Part shown: positions 59,878 to 64,000 of the stretch, in pieces
Position numbering within the stretch: position 1 is the first letter of the stretch
How the letters are laid out: every line of letters begins with the position of its first letter
Assembly: GCF_042701255.1 (NCBI RefSeq)
Contig: NZ_CP170554.1
Span: 3,224,001-3,288,000, forward strand
Direction of reading: 5' to 3'
Length of the DNA stretch: 64,000 nt
DNA from: Tahibacter sp042701255
Lineage (GTDB): Bacteria > Pseudomonadota > Gammaproteobacteria > Xanthomonadales > Rhodanobacteraceae
Program-made: the position numbers and the translations under genes
Notes under the pieces: generated by a model
What the model saw: the letters and a program-made list of their open reading frames with translations, nothing else
What the model was told of the DNA's origin: nothing
Databases searched by the model: none

Positions 59878-61212
59878 TCAGCCGCCGTCGCGCAGGATGC
59901 CGCGCATGGTTTTCGGATTGCCGTCGTTCGGCGCCGGCTTGATGTGCAGCAGATGGGCCATCAGCGGGTAGACGTCGACATTGTCGAACTCGGGCACGCG
60001 CGTGCCGCGACGGAAAGACGGACCGCTCGCGATGAACAGGGCGCGCATCTCCGGCAGGTCGTTGTCATAGCCGTGCTCGCCGCGCGGACTGTCGTCGGCG
60101 TGTTCCTTGAGCCAGTCCGAACGCGCGATGATCCAGCCCGGATCGGCCAGACAGACGATCGGCGGAATTCGCGGATTGCTGCCGTAGTGGAAGCGCGCCG
60201 GCATCTGCGTGCGGCGCCAGCAGCGCATGTGATCGTGGCGCTTGACCAGGGTCTTGTAGGCATAGGCCTGCTGGCCGGGCTCGGGCGCGAAGCCGGCGAC
60301 CACGCCGTAATTCACGGCGCGCACGCGCTTGAGGTTGACCACGTCGTCGACGACGACGACGCGCGCGTTGCTGGCCGCGGCCAGGCCGTGGTCGGACACG
60401 ACGAGCAGGTTGATCGCACCGGTGAGGCCGCGTGCGGCAAGACCGTCGAGCAGACGGCCCAGCGCTGCGTCGATCTCGGCCAGCGCGTTGTTGACCTCGG
60501 GCGAGGACGGGCCGTGATCGTGGCCGGCGCGGTCGACGTGCTCGAAATACAGGGTCAGGAAGCGCGGTCGCTGCGCCGGCGGCAGGTCGAGCCAGCCCAG
60601 CACCGTGTCGACGCGTTCCTCGGGGCTGACGTTGCGGTCGAACGGCTTCCAGTAGCTTGGCCGCACGCCGGCGATCGCGGTGTCGGAGCCGGGCCAGAAC
60701 ATGGTCGCGCTGCGCAGGCCCTGGCGTTCGGCACCGACCCAGATCGGTTCGCCGCCCCACCAGCGTCCGTCGGCCGTGGTGCTCGCGTCGTTGTAGACGA
60801 ACTTGTCGTTCTCGCCGTCGCCTTCGATGCGGTTGTGGACGATGCCGTGATGATCCGGATACAGCCCGGTGACCAGGGTGTAGTGGTTCGGAAACGTCAG
60901 CGACGGGAACGACGGCCGCAGCGCGTCGGCGCGTACGCCGGCGGCCGCGAGCGCCGCGAGATGCGGCGTCTTGCCGCGGTCGAGGTAGTCGGCGCGGAAG
61001 CCGTCGATGGAGACCAGTAGCAGCGGCAGATCGGCGTGAACCGGAGCCTGCGTGGCGGCGTTCGCGTCGGTGCTGCGCGAAGCCGCGGACGCTGTCGGGG
61101 CCGTGGTGGATTCCGTGGCGGGGCCGCGCGTCGCGCAGGCGGACGTCAGGGACAGACAGACGAACAGGATCAGGCGCAGCGCGGGCGCCGACAGGAAGCG
61201 GGCTATGGGCAT
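59878..61212 (-). CDS. Lipoprotein ectonucleotide pyrophosphatase/phosphodiesterase
   Basis: A 444-residue alkaline-phosphatase-superfamily enzyme of the NPP type. The lipobox LSLTSAC gives a lipid-modified Cys at about residue 26, so it is an exported lipoprotein. Metal and nucleophile motifs: LLVSIDGFRADYLD, FPSLTFPNHYTLVTGLYPDHHG (in parts, with Thr in SLTFPN as nucleophile), EHVDRAGHDHG, VSDHGLAA and PRGEHGYDN. It may hydrolyse nucleotides or phosphodiesters at the surface. It sits among hut genes without an evident functional link. The start is ATG 61212. Confidence 0.9.
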   Translation of the reverse strand: MPIARFLSAPALRLILFVCLSLTSACATRGPATESTTAPTASAASRSTDANAATQAPVHADLPLLLVSIDGFRADYLDRGKTPHLAALAAAGVRADALRPSFPSLTFPNHYTLVTGLYPDHHGIVHNRIEGDGENDKFVYNDASTTADGRWWGGEPIWVGAERQGLRSATMFWPGSDTAIAGVRPSYWKPFDRNVSPEERVDTVLGWLDLPPAQRPRFLTLYFEHVDRAGHDHGPSSPEVNNALAEIDAALGRLLDGLAARGLTGAINLLVVSDHGLAAASNARVVVVDDVVNLKRVRAVNYGVVAGFAPEPGQQAYAYKTLVKRHDHMRCWRRTQMPARFHYGSNPRIPPIVCLADPGWIIARSDWLKEHADDSPRGEHGYDNDLPEMRALFIASGPSFRRGTRVPEFDNVDVYPLMAHLLHIKPAPNDGNPKTMRGILRDGG

Positions 61213-61319
61213 GCGAGCGAGTATGCCAGTCCTTGGCGTCACGGGCATTGCGCCGGCGCAGCACCGCGGCCGTACCAGCGTGCTAGCACGGTGCGACCCG
61301 GACACGGCGGAGCGCGGCC

Positions 61320-61325
61320 TATAAT
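61320..61325 (+). promoter_or_regulatory. -10 element TATAAT of hutU
   Basis: A consensus TATAAT ends 26 bases before the hutU ATG. No -35 at 16-18 bp is clear, so it may depend on an activator or an extended element. Confidence 0.5.
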
Positions 61326-61351
61326 CGCGGCTTCGTCCCACGGAGCCGGCC

Positions 61352-63022
<1,671 letters not shown>

Positions 63023-63088
63023 GACCGGCGGCGCTGGCCGCCCCCCACTGGCCGGTGTCTACACGCCGGCCGCAAGGAGCCTGGATCG

Positions 63089-63457
63089 ATGATCGGATAC
63101 GTCACCATCGGAACTGCGGACCTCGCCCGGTCCTCGGCGTTCTACGACAGCCTGCTCGCCGACATCGGCGCGAAGCGGCTCATGCAGTCGGAGCGTTTCA
63201 TCGCCTGGGCCGTCGATCCGAGCAAGCCGGGTCTCTGCGTGGCGCTGCCGTACGACGGCAAGCCCGCGACCATCGGCAACGGCTGCATGGTCGCGCTGGT
63301 CGTCGACAGCACGGCCAAGGTCGATGCGCTGCACGCCCGGGCGCTCGCGCTCGGCGCGACCGACGAAGGCGCGCCGGGTCCGCGCGGCGAAGGCTTCTAT
63401 GCGGGGTATTTCCGCGACCTCGACGGCAACAAGCTCAACTTCTTCTGCATGGGCTGA
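63089..63457 (+). CDS. VOC/glyoxalase-fold protein
   Basis: A 122-residue single VOC domain. The start MIGYVTIGTADLARSSAFYDSL is standard, and the end FRDLDGNKLNFFCMG carries the typical DPDGN-like turn. Metal ligands are not clearly complete (the first His is replaced in GYVTIG). A role in dioxygenase-type or resistance chemistry cannot be chosen. It lies 66 bp after hutU and may be co-transcribed. Confidence 0.87.
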   Translation: MIGYVTIGTADLARSSAFYDSLLADIGAKRLMQSERFIAWAVDPSKPGLCVALPYDGKPATIGNGCMVALVVDSTAKVDALHARALALGATDEGAPGPRGEGFYAGYFRDLDGNKLNFFCMG

Positions 63458-63647
63458 GCGGTTTCGCGATTGCCGTGCGCGCGGCCGTTGTCCACGCCGC
63501 GCCATGGCGCAAGCCGAAGCGCTCATCGTGGTTTCCTGTCGCCGGCAGTGCATCGGCGCAGCTCCGGCCGAGGCTGGACTGAAGCCTTCGCGCAGTGCGT
63601 TGAATAACTCAGCAGACAATCAACGGCGCCGCTACGCCGCGCGTCAC

Positions 63648-64000
63648 TACGTGTCGGCGTCGAGCGTGCCTTCGTAGCGCAGTACGCGGCCGAACAGCGG
63701 CAGGCGGAAGTCCACGACGAAGACGTAGCGTCCGTCGACGATGCGTTTGCCGCATCGGTGCGTGGCAGCAGCAACGTCGGCAGCGGCAGGCCGTTCCAGC
63801 GCGCGCCGCGCAGGCGCCAGTGCCAACCGCCGTCGCTGATGTCCACGCCGAGGTCGAGCTGCAGCGGGCCGGTCTGCTCGTGCCAGCCGCCGTCGGGGAA
63901 AGTGCCGTAGGGCACGAAGCGCGAAATCATCTGCGCGCCGCCGTCAAAGCGCCGCTGCCAGAGCAGCGCTCCGGCTTCGTGCGCGATCCGCACGGCGAAT
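63648..64000 (-). CDS. DUF4166 domain protein, partial at the right edge and frameshifted
   Basis: The end of a DUF4166 protein. From the right edge the frame reads GTFPDGGWHEQTGPLQLDLGVD and ends ...NGLPLPTLLLP. The frame then slips between about 63748 and 63766, and the C-terminus continues as GKRIVDGRYVFVVDFRLPLFG to a stop at 63648-63650. Joining the two gives the usual RYEGTL-type end. The start lies beyond the window: the frame is open to the right edge, and a GTG at 63993 is only apparent. An indel is the simplest cause. Proteins of this family often sit behind a NAD(P)-binding or saccharopine-like domain. Confidence 0.7.

Overview
This is about 64 kb of very GC-rich bacterial chromosome. 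Gene content and order point to a gammaproteobacterium of the Lysobacterales (Xanthomonadales), probably close to Rhodanobacteraceae. The clues are the block leuS-lptE-holA-nadD-rsfS-rlmH-maf-rng-yhdP-tldD-darP-pmbA, a Bpt-type protein leucyltransferase, a DUF2007 signal-transducing-type protein, PurT, and a five-step-type Hut pathway with HutF. The species cannot be named from the sequence. I saw no rRNA, tRNA or CRISPR array.

Layout. 0-6 kb: the 5' part of dnaE (minus strand), a penicillin-acylase-family gene broken by three frame changes, and a complete IS481-family element with a 5-bp target duplication, sitting at the foot of a hairpin. 6-12 kb: a TPR-sulfotransferase, an unknown protein, a VanY-like carboxypeptidase, a small ribbon-helix-helix protein paired with an SPFH protein behind a 19-bp palindrome, and a FAD oxidoreductase. 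12-25 kb: a secreted transglutaminase-like protein, purT, a GltB-like FMN protein, a small exported protein that looks Sm/Hfq-like, bpt, DUF421 and DUF2007 membrane proteins, tesB, a DUF502 protein and a Ser/Thr kinase fused to a formylglycine-enzyme-type domain. 25-33 kb: a P-loop kinase, two large secreted beta-structure proteins, thioesterase-like and CnoX-like proteins, a repeat cluster and a secreted amidohydrolase.

33-50 kb is the housekeeping core: LeuRS, LPS assembly (LptE), replication (HolA), NAD synthesis (NadD), ribosome factors (RsfS, RlmH), Maf, RNase G, the AsmA-like giant YhdP, and the TldD/PmbA protease with DarP between its two genes. 50-56 kb looks like a zinc-homeostasis block: a Zur-type Fur repressor, a TonB receptor resembling ZnuD, a MerC-type membrane protein and a histidine-rich CDF exporter, with a palindromic AT-rich site between the receptor and MerC genes. 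A 5'-truncated foreign-looking ORF interrupts this block. 56-64 kb: a bTHX ribosomal protein with three tandem terminators, then histidine degradation genes (hutI, hutF, hutU) interleaved with a lipoprotein phosphodiesterase, a VOC protein and a DUF4166 protein.

A recurring technical feature is single-base indels that break real genes, including the essential leuS. Four of the seven are one extra base in a short C or G run. They are most simply sequence errors rather than biology, and every frameshift here should be read in that light. The most interesting biological leads are the exported Sm-like protein, the RHH-SPFH pair with its palindrome, the histone-H1-like tails on RsfS and bTHX, and the zinc cluster with a possibly leaderless zur transcript.
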